Shown: positions 35,785 to 48,509 of the stretch, one piece after another
Layout of the letters: each line of letters opens with the position of its first letter
How positions within the stretch are numbered: the stretch's first letter is position 1
Assembly: GCA_028551475.1 (NCBI GenBank)
Contig: CM052359.1
Coordinates: 25,173,583-25,237,582, forward strand
Reading direction: 5' to 3'
Origin: Casuarina equisetifolia
Lineage: Eukaryota; Streptophyta; Magnoliopsida; Fagales; Casuarinaceae
DNA: 64,000 nt
Made by a program: the position numbers and the translations under genes
Notes under the pieces: model-generated
Seen by the model: the letters and a program-made list of their open reading frames with translations, nothing else
The model's database searches: none
What the model was told of the DNA's origin: nothing

Positions 35785-36068
35785 TGTTACTAGTTGTTCA
35801 TTGTGGCTTGTGTTATTTGGATTGAGCCTTGTTTTATGTTAGAGTAGTTGTAAGGTGTTATGGGTCATGGTGTTAAGCTTAAAAGCTAGACAATGTATTG
35901 TGAATGAATCTTCTAGAATGGATTATGTTGTTTCTTGGTCGAAATAGTGTGTGTGCAGGCAGTGAGGGTTCCCAATCAACAAACCCAACTTCTTCCTCCA
36001 TAAGGTGCCTTTCTAACCACCATTCCTTTTTAGAGACATCCTCGTTTGGGCCATTCTAAAGAGATCTC
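35785..36068 (+). repeat. 5' LTR of the plus-strand gypsy element
   Basis: It starts TGTTACTAG and aligns along its length with 42130-42425. Shared blocks include AGACAATGTATT.TGAATGAA, AATAGTGTGTGTG and GGTTCCCAATCAA. The 3' border is approximate because no clear primer-binding site was found. Confidence 0.75.
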
Positions 36069-39000
36069 ACTTGAAGCCCCAAGAACCAAGGCTTAAGTTG
36101 TCACTCTAAGGGCTTTGCAATTAGAAGAGGAGTCTTTGGTGCAACATTTGGCATTAAAGGTAGTCAATTGGTGGATGAAGGGGAGGGTTCATAAGGTGGA
36201 GTCCTTGATGGCTTAACTTTCCACCGATGTGCAGTAAATTGGGGATGATATGGCATTGTCTTCTTATTTCCAATCACTTTAGGAAAAAGTTGACCTTTTG
36301 CTGGCTAACCAAGCCAAGGTTGACCTCTTGCTCACTTGACTCGACACACTCTTTCTAGCGAGAGGGGGTGGGTTAGTTTTAATGTCTTTCAACCAACAGG
36401 TTGCCAATGGTTAAAACTCCAGCAACATCACTAGGCCCCTTAATGAAAAAATTAGATAGAGAGTTCGAATGTGGGTGTTAGTGGGCTTATAGGTTTGGAT
36501 CCCGTTTTTGGATCTAGGCTTGATCCTAACATTGGGTCTATATCTGGACCCAATGATAACTTAGATTTAGGCACAATAAAGTCAATAAAAGGTGAACCTA
36601 ATGGGGGCCTTTCTTTTGGGTCTACAAGTTTAGGTTTTGGTGTAACGGGTCTTAACAATGACTCTAGGTCAAGTACATTAAGTTGGATTGCCTATTTCAA
36701 ATTCCTCAGATTTCATAACGACGATGATCCCATGACTTGGATTTTCATGGTGGAGGAATTCTTTGAGTTTCACAGAGCTCATTAATGTGGAGAAGGTCAA
36801 AATACGTACTTTGCACATGGCCAACACAACAATTACTTGGCTCCATTCCTTCAAAATGGATTTAGAATGGGTTAGATAAATTATCACTTGGGAAAAGCTT
36901 AAAACCTGGGTTGTTAGATAGGTATGGCTTTACCTGTCTTAAAGTTTTTATCACTGTCTTATTAAATTAAAGTAAGTAGACTCGGTAGAAAGTTATTTTG
37001 AGCAATTAAAGGAAGCTTTAGTTTTAATAGGGCTGTTGATAGCAGCCTAAGTGGTCAATACTTTTATTTGTGATCTAAAGGTTAACATTTAGGTTGATGT
37101 TAATGCTAAACACCTAGCGGATGTTGAATTAGCGTGGAATTAGTGAACCGAAAGGGTGGGGGAGAGCCACTAGCCCATATTCTAGCATAGTTAAGACCCC
37201 AATATGGTTTCCTTCCAGCGCAACAAAAACCCCAATTCAACCCTAGATCGAACTCAAATGTCTCTAGTCAAAGTACCTAATTAACTAGAAAATTTTTAAT
37301 GGCTAAATTAGAAGAGAGTTAGCAAAAATGGTTATATTTTCAAAGTATTGATTGACATACACTTAAGCATTAATGTAAAAAGTGCTTATTCATTTGCAAG
37401 GCAGTTTACTTGGATGAGTGGGATGATGGTGGTGGAAAGGATAGTAGAGAGTTTTATGATTTAGAAGATACTATGGACATTTCTACCATGGCATTGTATG
37501 ATAAGGCTCTAAGGAAACCCTATAATATGAAAGTGGAAAGATAAGCAAAGTCATTTTGGAAATCCATCATAGTGCTAATTAACTTAGATAGTACCTATAA
37601 CTTTATAGATAAGTAGTTAGTGAATCAGCTGGGCTTCCAAGTTGATACATTTACTTTTAAGGTAATGGTTGCTAGTGGTAGAAGGGTTGAGAGTTGTAGA
37701 GTGTGTTGAGATGTTAAGGTGAAACTACAAGGAATAGGAAGGGTGCTTGATTTGTTTGTCTTTCCATTAGTGGTGGTAGATGTTGTGCTTGGAGTGTAGT
37801 GATTGGAGACTTTGGATAACATTATTTGGAATTTCTTAGATCATCGCATGGAGTTTACAATGGATGAGAGGAGGATTGTTTTACATGGGGAGTGGTCCAA
37901 GGATGTTTAACTCATTGATAGTGCTCCTTTTAAAAGAGAGATTGGAAAAAGAAGGCAAATGCTGGTAATATAGCTGGTGGGAACTAAGTTTAAGAATAAT
38001 GGTGATCAATTGCGAGTGGATGGAGTATCACATGTTCAGTCCTAGGGGATGGAGAGGTTATTAACAGAGTTTGATGATGTGTTCTAGAAGATTAAGGGTC
38101 TTCCTTTGCATTGTAGCCATGATCATAAGATTATGCTAAAAGGAGATGGACAACATCGGTGAGGCCATATAGATACCCCTATGTCCATAAGGGGGAGGTT
38201 GAAAAATTGGTTAAGATCTCTTAAAGGAGGGTGTTATCATACCTAGTATGAGCCCATTTTCTTTACCGGTATTACTAGTCAAGAAAATTGATAGATCTTA
38301 GAGGCTTAGTGTTGATTATAGAGAGCTAAATAAATGTATTATGAAAGATAAGTTTCTCATCCTAATAGTTAATGAGTTTCTAGATGAACTTAAGAGAGCC
38401 AAATATTTCTTTAAATTGGGTTTGAGACCTATAAACTATCAAGTAAGGATGAGAGAAGAGGACATTGAAAAGACAACCTTCAAAACACACCACGATCGCT
38501 ATGAATCCTTAGTGATCCCATTTGGAATTACTAATGGTCCTTTGACATTTTAATCATTGAAGAATGCAATGTTCTAGAAGCAACTAAGGAAGATGGTTTT
38601 GGTACTCTTTTATGATATCTTAATCTATAGTAGGAGTTGGAAGGAATACCTTCAGCATGTAAAAATAGTTTTGGAAATGCTTTGGAAGAACCACTTATTT
38701 GTTAAGCTATTGAAATGTGAGTTTATTTGCACCAAATTGAAGTTTTTAGGGCATGTGGTTAGTGAAAAAGAAATGGTAGTTAATCCCAACAAGGTAAAAA
38801 CAATTCTACAGTGGCTTGTTCCCAAATTAATTAAGGTATTGAGAAGCTTCTTAGGTAAAACAAGGTATTATCAATGATTTATCGAGAGATATGGTTGTAT
38901 TGTAGAACCCTTTACTACTATGCTAAAAAAAGATGGATTTCTGTGGAGTACAAAGGCACAACAAGCTTTTGAAAATTAAAGCACGATATGACCAATGCCT

Positions 39001-39212
39001 ATTTTGGCCCTTCTAGATTTTTCAGCTCCTTTCATCTTTGAGGTTAATGCTTTAGGTACTAGGGTGTGAGATGTCCATTCCCAAGGGATTGCTTATTTCA
39101 GTAAAACATTGCATGGAGGACATTTGAAACTTTCAACATATGAAAGGGAAATGTTGGCGATAGTCATGGTGATGTGAAAATGGAGACATTATTTATTGGG
39201 TAGCAAGTTTAT

Positions 39213-40448
39213 TGATAACTCTATTTTAATAGAGTTATTTTACTTATTGTAGGCAATAAATAAATTTAATAATTATAAAAAATATTTAAATTCTTTTTTA
39301 TTTACCTAACTTTGTCTTGTTTATATAGTATAAGGAGGAATGGAGAAAAAAGATGAACAAGGAGAACCTAATACTTGTTGTGTGGCAAAATCATAATATC
39401 AAGATGAAGAGTTAAGATGGGCTTGGGCTTTGGGTGATTTTTATTAGATTTTCTATTGTTGTTGGGTTTTTCTAAATAAATAGAAAACTCAGTCATGTTA
39501 GGAATTCAAATCCCAATTAATTTAAGAGTTCAAAACCTAATTGTTTTAGGTATCCAAAACCGAATTCTACTTGGATAAGGTCTAAACCCAAAACTCTATT
39601 TAAGAAAAAAGAAGAAGTGAAAGAGGAGGGGAGGAGGAAATTGAGCACAACTCAAGAGAGAGGCCAAGAATTCAAGGTTTTCTTAAAGAGAAGACAAAAA
39701 TGGTGACATACTTTTTGTTCTTGGATTCAAAATGCCTTCTTTATTTTCTATTATTGTTCTTCCTCATTATTTCTTTATGCTTTAGTTTACTTTTATTAGA
39801 GCTACGATATAACCTAATTATGATGGTATGAATTTTATGATTGTTATGTTTTGCAAGATATTTTATTGATATGAAGTTGCATATAATTGTGTTTATTACT
39901 TTTAAGTGATAAGCTACCACTTAAATGATATGATTTGCATGTTTGAGACTGACAGGAAATGATATGCAATTACTTCTTGTAATATGCAATCATAAATTAA
40001 ATATGGATAGACATATACCATATTATTTATGTGTAAAAATTTTCATAGATCCCAATGCATTTGGTTTTTTTCAATTCACATATAGAAATATAATAAATTA
40101 ATGAACTAAGTAGGTTTGTTATACCTAGACATAGGATGGTAAATAAATTAGGAAGTTCTGTCATCATATAGATATTATCCCTCTTGCAAGCATAAATAAT
40201 CAACATTAATACCTAGTAATTATAGTAAAATTGGATGTTTTAACATATTTCTTATATTAATTTTTTTTATAATTTAGTTAGTTAATTAATCTATCATTAA
40301 TCATTTGGATTTGTTAGATAAATTCTAAGAGTTATTCACCGTTAGTAATTAGTTGGTTTAGTAATCATCAATCTTTGTGGGATGATATCTTTCTTATCAC
40401 TATATTACTTATCCAACATGTTTACTTGCATTTAAATTTCACTAAACA
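39213..40448 (+). mobile_element. Athila-type solo LTR (copy B), 1236 bp
   Basis: It begins TGATAACTCTATTTTAATAG and ends CACTAAACA. Flanks are TTTAT (39208-39212) and TTTAC (40449-40453), a 5 bp target-site duplication with one change. Excising it joins RHYLLGSKF to TI.MDHKSLKF in the gypsy RNase H. No internal retroelement DNA or primer site accompanies it, so it is a solo LTR left after recombination. Confidence 0.88.
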
Positions 40449-42116
40449 TTTACTATTTGAATGGATCATAAAAGTCTAAAGTTCTTATAGGATCAAAGAA
40501 TTATGACACTTGCATAATAGAAGTGGCTGCTTAAGTTGGTGGTATATAACTTTGAGATCGAGTAGAAGGCTAGAAAAGAGAATTTGGTAGTTGATGGTCT
40601 TTCTATACAAGGGGGAATTAAGGATTACGTAGTCTAGTTGACTTATGTAGTCATATTTTCTCTAGTTCCATAGTGGGTAAATGTCGTGAGAGATGAAATC
40701 ATAAAAAGCTTAGAGGCCTTGGAATTACTTAAGCAAATTAAAACTGGCCTAGGCCATTAGACTATGGGGATACAAAGAAGGCATCATCACATTCAAGGAC
40801 AAGGTATACCTTCCTTTTGACTCTACACTTATCACATTTTTTGTTAAAGAGATTCATGTAGGTACTCAAAAGGGAATGTAAAAAACATTGACGAGAGTAT
40901 GATTTGTCTTTTATTGGAAAAGGATGAAGTCCTATGTTGATCAAGTAGTAAGAAAGTGCTTAGTTTGCCAAAAGAATAAGGGTAAAAATGTTCAAGGGGC
41001 TGGGACATTACAACTACTCCTAGTTCTAGAATAAATTTGGGAAGACATAGCTATGGATTTTGTCGAAGGGCCTATCTCATTTTACAAGGAAGTTTGTTGT
41101 GTTAGTGGCAGTAGATCGGTTGTCAAAATTTGTCCACTTTATTCCTTTGTGTCATTCATATACTATGACTTTGGTGGCCTAAGTCTTCTTTAAAAACATT
41201 TTAAAGTTATTTGGCATGCCCTATATAATTGTTTGTGATAGAGATCCATTATTTACTAGTGAGTTCTAGAAAGAGTTTTTTTGATATAGAATACTCAATT
41301 TAACTTTTCCTCATTGTATCACCTTTAAACGGATGGTCAAACCAAAGTGTGAAATAAGATGTTAGAGATGTATATACGGTGTTTGATAGGGGAGCATCTT
41401 AAGGAATGAGTAAGGTTGATTTTGTGGGTATAATATTGTCATAAGACCAGTTAGCATAGTTCAATGATGCACACTTATTTTAAGGTAGTTTATGGACGTA
41501 ATCTCTCACTTTATTATCTTATGTTAAGGGAACAACTAAGGTAGCTTTTATGGAACAAATCTTAGAAGAGATGGATGCTATGTTTAGTAAGATAAGAAAA
41601 AATCTGCATGTGGCCTAAGAACGAATGAAGCAGTTGTATGACAAAAAAAAAGAGAGAAATGGAGTTCTAGGTTAAGGACTTTATGTATGTCAAGCTTCCA
41701 CCATATAGGCAAGCCTTCAGTGACAAAGCAAAGAAACTAGAAACTTTGATCTAAGTTTAGTGGGCCATTTTAGGTGCTTAAGAGAATATGTGCAGTGGTA
41801 TACGAATTGAATCTTCTTGCAAGGCTACGGATGCATCCTGTTTTCCATGTTTTGAAACTAAAGACTTTTTCAGGTAATCTAGAAGTCCTACAAGACGACC
41901 ATGAGGAGTTCTAGGATGTTGTAGAAGAGTTAAAGGACGAGGAGAAACCATATGATATTGAGAAAAGGCGGCATGAAAAAAGGTCATAATTATTGGTTCA
42001 CTAGAGGGGCAAGCCACTAGTGAGGCTACATGGATGGAAGAAGGGGAGTTCAATGCACACTTCCTAGGTTTTATGATTCAAGTGGTAGATTAGCCTTGAG
42101 GGCATGACTAAAGTTA

Positions 42117-42129
42117 TGGAGGGGGAAAA
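42117..42129 (+). other. Polypurine tract
   Basis: GGAGGGGGAAAA directly precedes the TG of the second LTR at 42130, as expected for plus-strand priming in LTR retrotransposons. It confirms that 42130 is a 3' LTR start. Confidence 0.8.
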
Positions 42130-42425
42130 TGTTACTATTTGTTAATTATGGGTTGTATTATTTGGAATAGTTAGGCCTTGTTTTATATTAGAGTCATTGT
42201 AGGGTATTGTAGGTCATGGTAATAGGCCCAACAATTAGACAATGTATTATGAATGAACTTTTTAGAATGAATTACGTTATTTCATGGTCGGAATAGTGTG
42301 TGTGTGTAGGTGGTAACGGTTCCCAATCAATGAACCTAACTTCTTCCTCTGTGAAGTTTCTTTCTAACCACCATTCTTTCTTTGAGACATCCCCGTTAGG
42401 TCCCTTCTAGGGAGATCTTAGTTGA
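42130..42425 (+). repeat. 3' LTR of the plus-strand gypsy element
   Basis: Homologous to 35785-36068, with numerous substitutions. The similarity does not stop at the LTR end: it runs on through the GAAGCCCCAAGAACCA gag-start region to about 42505, where the two copies diverge. Confidence 0.75.
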
Positions 42426-42505
42426 AGCCCCAAGAACCAGGGCTCAAGTTGCTGCTTTAAGGGCTTTGCAGTTAGAAGATGAGTCTTCAATGCAACAACT
42501 AGCCA

Positions 42506-44821
42506 TATCTTTTGTCTTCTGAGGCACTTGTAATTTTATCAATGGCTTACAAAAATTGGAGACCATTACTTGCAACAAACTGATGCATATGAAAAGATAT
42601 ATGTTTATAAGTTTGACAGTAGAGAAACTCTTGTCATTGACAAGTCCAAAGGTTATCTTGGCTTCACTTGCCTCTTGGTTTATTACATCAGTTGCCATTA
42701 AGGCTTCTTGATGTGAACTTGCTTGTGACATATAAAAAAACATTGTTAAAAGCACATATTTGTGTTCACCAATTCCTAAAATAACATATACATAATATAT
42801 TTTAGAGATATAACAAAATCAGCCTATGGAGAAAGACATACTTGAATGAGTTTTGGAGTAGCTATTATAAATCGATAAGGCTTCCATGTGCTTTTTGTGG
42901 CAAATGCTACTCCAGCATAACCAACCATTGGGAGGTAGAGTAAAGGGAGCCATCTTTCCTCTTTTTACTTTTATCCCATATGGATTTTAATTGGCCTTGT
43001 GAAATGATTATATAGAGAATCCGCTTGGTGCATTTTGTTGTATTGCGAGTACTTTTTGCATATGAATGGTAAAAAGACTATCCTTAGGAGTCAATAGGAC
43101 CCATTATTCTAGGGAAGTTTGCTTTTGCCCATTTCCTAAAATTATGTTCAAGATTCGGTCCTTAACATGAAAGCACCTTAAGCTGTGTCCAATGAATTCA
43201 CGGTTAGATTTGAATTAATTGTTCATAGTAAGGTTCACATTTCATGTCATTAGTAAAGGAGAAACTTTATCATTAAGGCAATTCAAGGCTCAAAATTAGA
43301 TTTTACTGTTAATATAATTTAAAATAAGCCTAAAGTAAACCTTATACTTCTAGTTTGACACTCAAGTCTTCAAAATAGGAGCATCTTATCTTAAACTATC
43401 TTTGCCATAACTTGTTGCTTGATTATTATTCCTATTGTTGTCCATCTACAAGATTTCAACACTATAATATTAGTTCTTACACCTAAAAGATTATAGGTTT
43501 GCCTACATACAAAAGAAAGCATATAATGATAAAAACACATTGATTATAAAGTCAATTTTGGATTGCATTTCCTTAAAAGATAAAAGTCAATCTAAAACTC
43601 TATCTTAAATGGAGGTTTTCATGTAGTTTTTGATCTAATTATAAACCTAGATCGAAGAAAGGAGATAAAAGTTCTTTTTATTCTCAATATTTTTCTCCCC
43701 CTTCTTGCCAACCCTAAGTTTTATTTAATTTTTTTAATTTATAAAAGTAAAAATTAATTATGTAAAAAGTCCATCAATGAAATAAACTTGATAATAACTC
43801 ATCAAAACCTAAGCCCACATTGTCCCTTTTTATATAGGTTATTAGTAATATTGAAGTAAAATATATTACATGAAAGCAAATGGTTGAAAATGTTGAGTAC
43901 TAAGTTTAAACCAAAAGCTGTAACTCTTATATTGTTATCTAGTACATGATTACATAAAAATTGGCATCTTATAAAAATGGTCAAAATATATTTTAAGGGC
44001 TAGAGCCAAGAATTGGGGGGTAGGGTTATGATGGCAATTTCATAATTAAGGATAAATGAGGGGCAAAATGGTAATTTTAAAAGTAAGAAAAAAAATTAAA
44101 AAATGCAAAAAGAATTCTCACTTCAAAACTCATCTATGATGGCTAGGAAAAAAGAAAGTTTTTGCAGAAGTGATTAGCATAAAGAATGACTAGCTCTTGA
44201 TACCATATCACAAAATATAAATATTAAGGAAGAAATGAAAGAACATAAAGCCACATAAAGCCAACAAGTTGAGAGAATGCAATTATATTGAATTTGTGAT
44301 AATACAAAGCTTTGTAGGACTATGTTTTTATATACTCATCTAGACCTAACTGAACATGGAAACTATATACCTAGTGCAATTAGGAAAACCTAATGCAATT
44401 AGAGGGCCCAAAAAGGAAATCTACATTAATTTTATTATCAACAATATATCCTTAAAGTTTTGTGCTACTCTACACACAATTGATGGTTTCAAACGTGTTT
44501 TTATACTTGACTTTTGAATGGTTACCTATTTATTTCGTTTTTGCATAGTCGTGTTACCTTTTTTTTAATTGAAAATTTCAACTTTGGCCAGCCTCATTAT
44601 TTGTTTGTAATGTCATATTTTTTAATTTATGTATCAAGTGTTGCCTTCTCTAACAGTAAAACATGATGAATTCATGTTAAAGGAGCTAGTGAAAAGATGG
44701 TTAAACCATAAGTTTACACCACATGTTTCTTACTCAGAAAATTTCCTTTAGGTTTTTAAAACCTATCCCACCAACCAGTATATTCTAACCATGGAAATGT
44801 TCTAATAATGAATGCCATCTA
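42506..44821. other. Unassigned spacer
   Basis: AT-rich, no recognisable retroelement protein. Two short minus-strand stretches (42510-42720 and 42842-42960) can be read without stops and look exon-like, but their splice phases do not match and no family is recognised. Confidence 0.3.
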
Positions 44822-44839
44822 TATTTAGATCATAATGTT

Positions 44840-44963
44840 TTTTATTTTTTTTCTATTACAACTCACACATAAAGGGGAGGGGAAAAGGATTTAAACCCTT
44901 GACTATGTGAACTTACCGATTAAGGATCCTAACTCAATTACCACTGAGCTAGGGGGAGTCCCC
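44840..44963 (-). mobile_element. tRNA-derived SINE, copy 2 (full length)
   Basis: It is flanked by a perfect 18 bp duplication TATTTAGATCATAATGTT (44822-44839 and 44964-44981). On the minus strand it carries an A box CTAGCTCAGTGGTA and a B box GGGTTTAAATCC with tRNA-like spacing, then a tRNA-unrelated end TTATGTGTGAGTTGTAAT and an A-rich tail. 124 bp; looks recent because both duplication copies are identical. Confidence 0.9.
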
Positions 44964-45149
44964 TATTTAGATCATAATGTTGATCTTATGAAATAAGGGC
45001 AAATCATACATTGAATAGGATTGTAACATTCATACATTAAATAGGAGAAATTACATTTATACATTAAATTCCTTTCCCACAAAGGGTTAAGGCATTAACC
45101 AAGAATAGTGACATCATATATGAAAACTAAGTACCAAGGTAAGCTACAT

Positions 45150-46010
45150 TTGTCAATTCTAGCATATCTCATCAAGCTTATATCTCTAGTCCAAAAAATT
45201 AGAGCTAGATTTGCTAGATTTGTTATTTGCTAGCCATACTTCACGAGGCCTGTACTACTAGTCCAAAAAACTAAAATCTCTAAGGAAAGCTTATAACTAG
45301 TTAGATTTAGCAGCAACAAGAACCAAGACCTAGTATTCTACTTTAGTAAAAGAATGAACTATAAAGGTTTATCTCTTAGAACTATAGGAAATACAATTTT
45401 TGCCAAAAAAAATAATGGCTAGTGGTGGAATGTTTGGTAGTCTTGTAGCTTGTCAATCAACATTATAACCAAAAAGGCCTATGAGGTTGTTGGTTTGGAA
45501 ATGAAAGCCAATATCTAAGGTGCCATGAAGACGCCAAAGGAGAAATATAACCCCCTAGAAGTTTTGAATAGCTAGCTTATGAATGGAACAAGACAATTTA
45601 TCCATTAAGTACAAGAGTTCACGACAAGTATAAGTTAAGTATTGGATGGCACTAACCAAGCAACAATATAAAGGGCTAAAGGTAAGGAAATGGACTATTT
45701 TAGGAGAGAAAGAGACCATTACATAGGCATTAAGACCTTAACTCCAAGAAGAAAATAGAAGGGACTATGAGCTTTCATTGGAAACTCTTGGCCAAGTTAT
45801 GCCAAGTTGAAAACAACAGACCTAAAATTTCCAATAAGAGTCAAGTCATTAGCATAAAGGACAAGCCGAATAACATCACCAACATGAGCATGGACAAATA
45901 AGAAGGAATCACATACAAAACAAAAGAAACCGTAATCCATAAGGAATGAGATAAATTAATTAATCCAACCCTAGAAGGCTTTCTTGAGACCATAAAAGGA
46001 TGGCATAAGT
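45150..46010 (-). mobile_element. Strongly decayed Ty1/copia RT-RNase H fragment, minus strand
   Basis: Minus-strand pieces from 46010 downwards follow copia order: LFVHAHVGDVIRLVLYANDL (RT, with YANDL for YVDD), then a stretch resembling the YRSLVG.LQYLT region, later FFLAKIVF near 45410 and LEILVFWTSSTG near 45270 resembling the RNase H end. Almost every block needs a frame change, so this is an old fragment. Confidence 0.6.
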
Positions 46011-46173
46011 AGCAAAAAAAGTTGGGCTAAAAAGGGTTATTAAAGGTGGGAAAAGTTAAAGCAAGAATTTCCACTAAGTTCTATAAAATTGCTATAGAAA
46101 AAAAAAAAACAAAATAGGTTTTGATAAACAAAGATAGAAACTTTAAGAAACAAATTGAAATTTAATGGATTGA

Positions 46174-46281
46174 TTTTTTTTAATTTTTTTAATATTACAA
46201 CTCACACACATAGGTGTTGAACCCTAAACCTCATGCTTGGGATCCCACTAACTCGCTACTAAACTAGTTGGGTAAGTGACA
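46174..46281 (-). mobile_element. tRNA-derived SINE, copy 3
   Basis: The minus strand shows a diverged A-box region (ACTAGTTTAGTAGCGAGTTA), a B box GGGTTCAACACC, the 3' motif TATGTGTGTGAGTTGTAAT shared with copy 2, and a T/A-rich tail. Flanks AATTTAATGGATTGA (46159-46173) and AATTCGATGGATTAA (46282-46296) match at 12 of 15 positions, an aged target-site duplication. Confidence 0.78.
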
Positions 46282-46296
46282 AATTCGATGGATTAA

Positions 46297-47261
46297 GGGT
46301 ACAATTGATTCTCCATCTTATAGTAAACAAAACCCAAATGTAATAGAAAATAAATTGTGCTCATGGAAATCAATTTTTCCCATAAATCATTATAGATTTT
46401 ATCTAAGAATGGAAAACTCATAAAACCCTAAAGGTTTAAAAACTTTTGAACCAAAACTAGCATCAATGGTGTTGATGAAACTTTTAGATTTTTAGAGACT
46501 AGGTTAATTATTCTTCTTTGGTTGAAATTCCCTTTATTTTAGTTTGTTTCATGTTTTGGAGTGATTGGAATCCAACAAGGTATACATTGCACCATTATGC
46601 ATAATGCTAAGGGTAATGCTAAGGGTAATGCATGGCATTGCATGAGCATGCTTTCTTTTCTACTTAGCTAAGCATATTATTGTTTCTTATTCTTAAACAT
46701 GCACATCAAATTATTCAAATGGTGGCCAATCATCTAACAACATTAAGAAAAATAATATAAATATAATCTCTTTCAAAACATAGAAAATCATGAAATTCTC
46801 ATCATCATGGTTAGGTTATCATTGCCTTAACTAAACAAAATTAGAATATAATGGAAGAAAAAAATAAAATTAAACCCAACATCTTGAATTCAAAAATAAG
46901 AATTCTATCACCACTTTTGTCCTTTTTTTTTCTTTCAAGAAATCCTTGAATTCCCATTTCTTTCTTGGATTGCACACTCAATTCTTTCATTTGCCTCCCA
47001 TTTCCTAGTAAATAGAATTTAGGGTTTACACCTATTTACTCCTTCAATATGAGTTGATTTTTGATTCCCAAAATGATTGAATTTCATATTCTTACAGTTA
47101 TTAGGACTTGAACTCCTAATATGACTAGATTTTGATTAGTTCAAAACTTAGGCCTTATTATTTAGAAATAATAAAACAAAGCCAAATTATCTAGAAAACC
47201 CAAAAATAATATAAAACCTAATAATAATCACTTGAAAACCAAGCCCAAGCCCACCTTGATG
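46297..47261. other. Unassigned AT-rich spacer
   Basis: No coding content. 46640-47200 resembles Athila-LTR sequence on the opposite strand in short patches (for example near 46690 and 46900-47150, ending in motifs like CCTAATATGACTAGATTTTG), but similarity is too broken to set borders. Confidence 0.3.
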
Positions 47262-48509
47262 TTAGGTATAATGGCCAACCAAGAAGGGGTTTGAATTGGT
47301 TGTTCAACTCAAAGTCTATTAATTCGGCTTCTCCCAACATAACAAACTCAAACACCACACTAAGTAGCAATATAAACAACAAACTTAGACAATAATGGAC
47401 TGCAAGCACAAACACAAGATTTACCATGGTGGTTTGACATTCATACTTACGTCGACCTTCTTTTTCCTTCAACTTAATCAATTGAAGTCTAGTCTACTCA
47501 CTAATTAAAAGAAAACATTCTCCTAATCTTTCCAATTTCTCCTTAAAGGAATCACAAAACTTTAGGGTTACAATCAAAGGTTGTCTTAAACTTGTTACAA
47601 GAGCAATCCTTAAATAATGTATAGTTTATGAAGGATATTGTTAATCAAAGTGTTGATTAAAGATATAAAGTACTAATCCAAATTATAATCATGAAACCCC
47701 CAAATTTTAGCAAATTAAGGTTTATGATTTACATAAGAGTTTATGTGTAAATAATAATAAGAGTTTAATTAGCACATAAACAAGTGTATACAAGAATATA
47801 TATAACCACAAAAATATGATCTTTAAGGAATATTACTAAAGATTTTTGACATAATCATAATATGTAGATCAAGCTTGATTTCTTCTTTTGATTTCACAAT
47901 AAACTCATACCACACCATTCTATGAATCGTAGAATAGAAACCTTTATAAAAGATTCAAACACTAGAAGCTAATTTGAGGTTTTTGCCAAACCTGACAACA
48001 TTAGAGGCTTCTCCATGTTGAGAGGATAAGACAGTTCCATCACTCTACTTCTAAGGCTTTGATTCAAACCCACAATTATCATGAATAGCCCTTCTAACAC
48101 TTGGTTGCTTCTTTGCAATTCTTCCCATTAGAAGGGCAATTGCAGTCATTGTCTCAATCGATAGAAGCTAGGGCTTTTCTTAGATTGACTTAATTCACAA
48201 TAGCAAGGGTTAGACTTAGCATATGCAACCATAAATCTCTCAGTTTAGACTTAATCACACACAGACCTAAGCTTTTTGAATCGGACTTAATCATTGATAA
48301 CTTTATTTTTATAGAGTTATTTTACTTATTTTTAGGTAATAAATAATAGAATGCTTATGAGAAAATATTTGAATTACTATTTATGTACTTAAATTTCCCT
48401 TATGTTTGCAGAATAAAGAAGCATGGAGAAAAAGAACAAGCATGGAGAACCTGATGCTTATTATATGGCAAAATATGGTTAAAATATCAAGATCAAGAAA
48501 ATCAAGATA

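Larger units (their letters stand above)
35785..42505 (+). mobile_element. Ty3/gypsy retrotransposon, decayed, with a second LTR and a second partial gag start
   Basis: Order: LTR 35785-about 36068; gag (about 36085-37260; FKFLRFHNDDDPMTWIFMVE, VESYFEQLKEAL); protease region about 37510-37900; reverse transcriptase 38040-38880 (FKLGLRPINYQVRMREED, VIPFGITNGP, LVLFYDILIYSRSW, KFLGHVVSEKEMVVNPNKVK); RNase H 38930-39212 continuing at 40449-40620 (RHYLLGSKF, then MDHKSLKF); integrase 40760-41330; C-terminal domain to about 42060 (MHPVFHVLKLK); polypurine tract 42117-42129; LTR 42130-about 42425, followed by a copy of the gag start to 42505. Stops and frameshifts abound. RNase H is split by a solo LTR. 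Confidence 0.88.

Noticed and set aside
42510..42960. Two stop-free minus-strand stretches resembling exons of a membrane protein
   Set aside because: The donor CAA|GTATGT and the acceptor near 42722 give incompatible phases, and no family is recognised.
44940..44963. Possible tRNA gene (CTAGCTCAGTGGTA with a later GGGTTTAAATCC)
   Set aside because: The boxes belong to a SINE: there is no foldable acceptor or anticodon arm, and an A tail and 18 bp target-site duplication are present.
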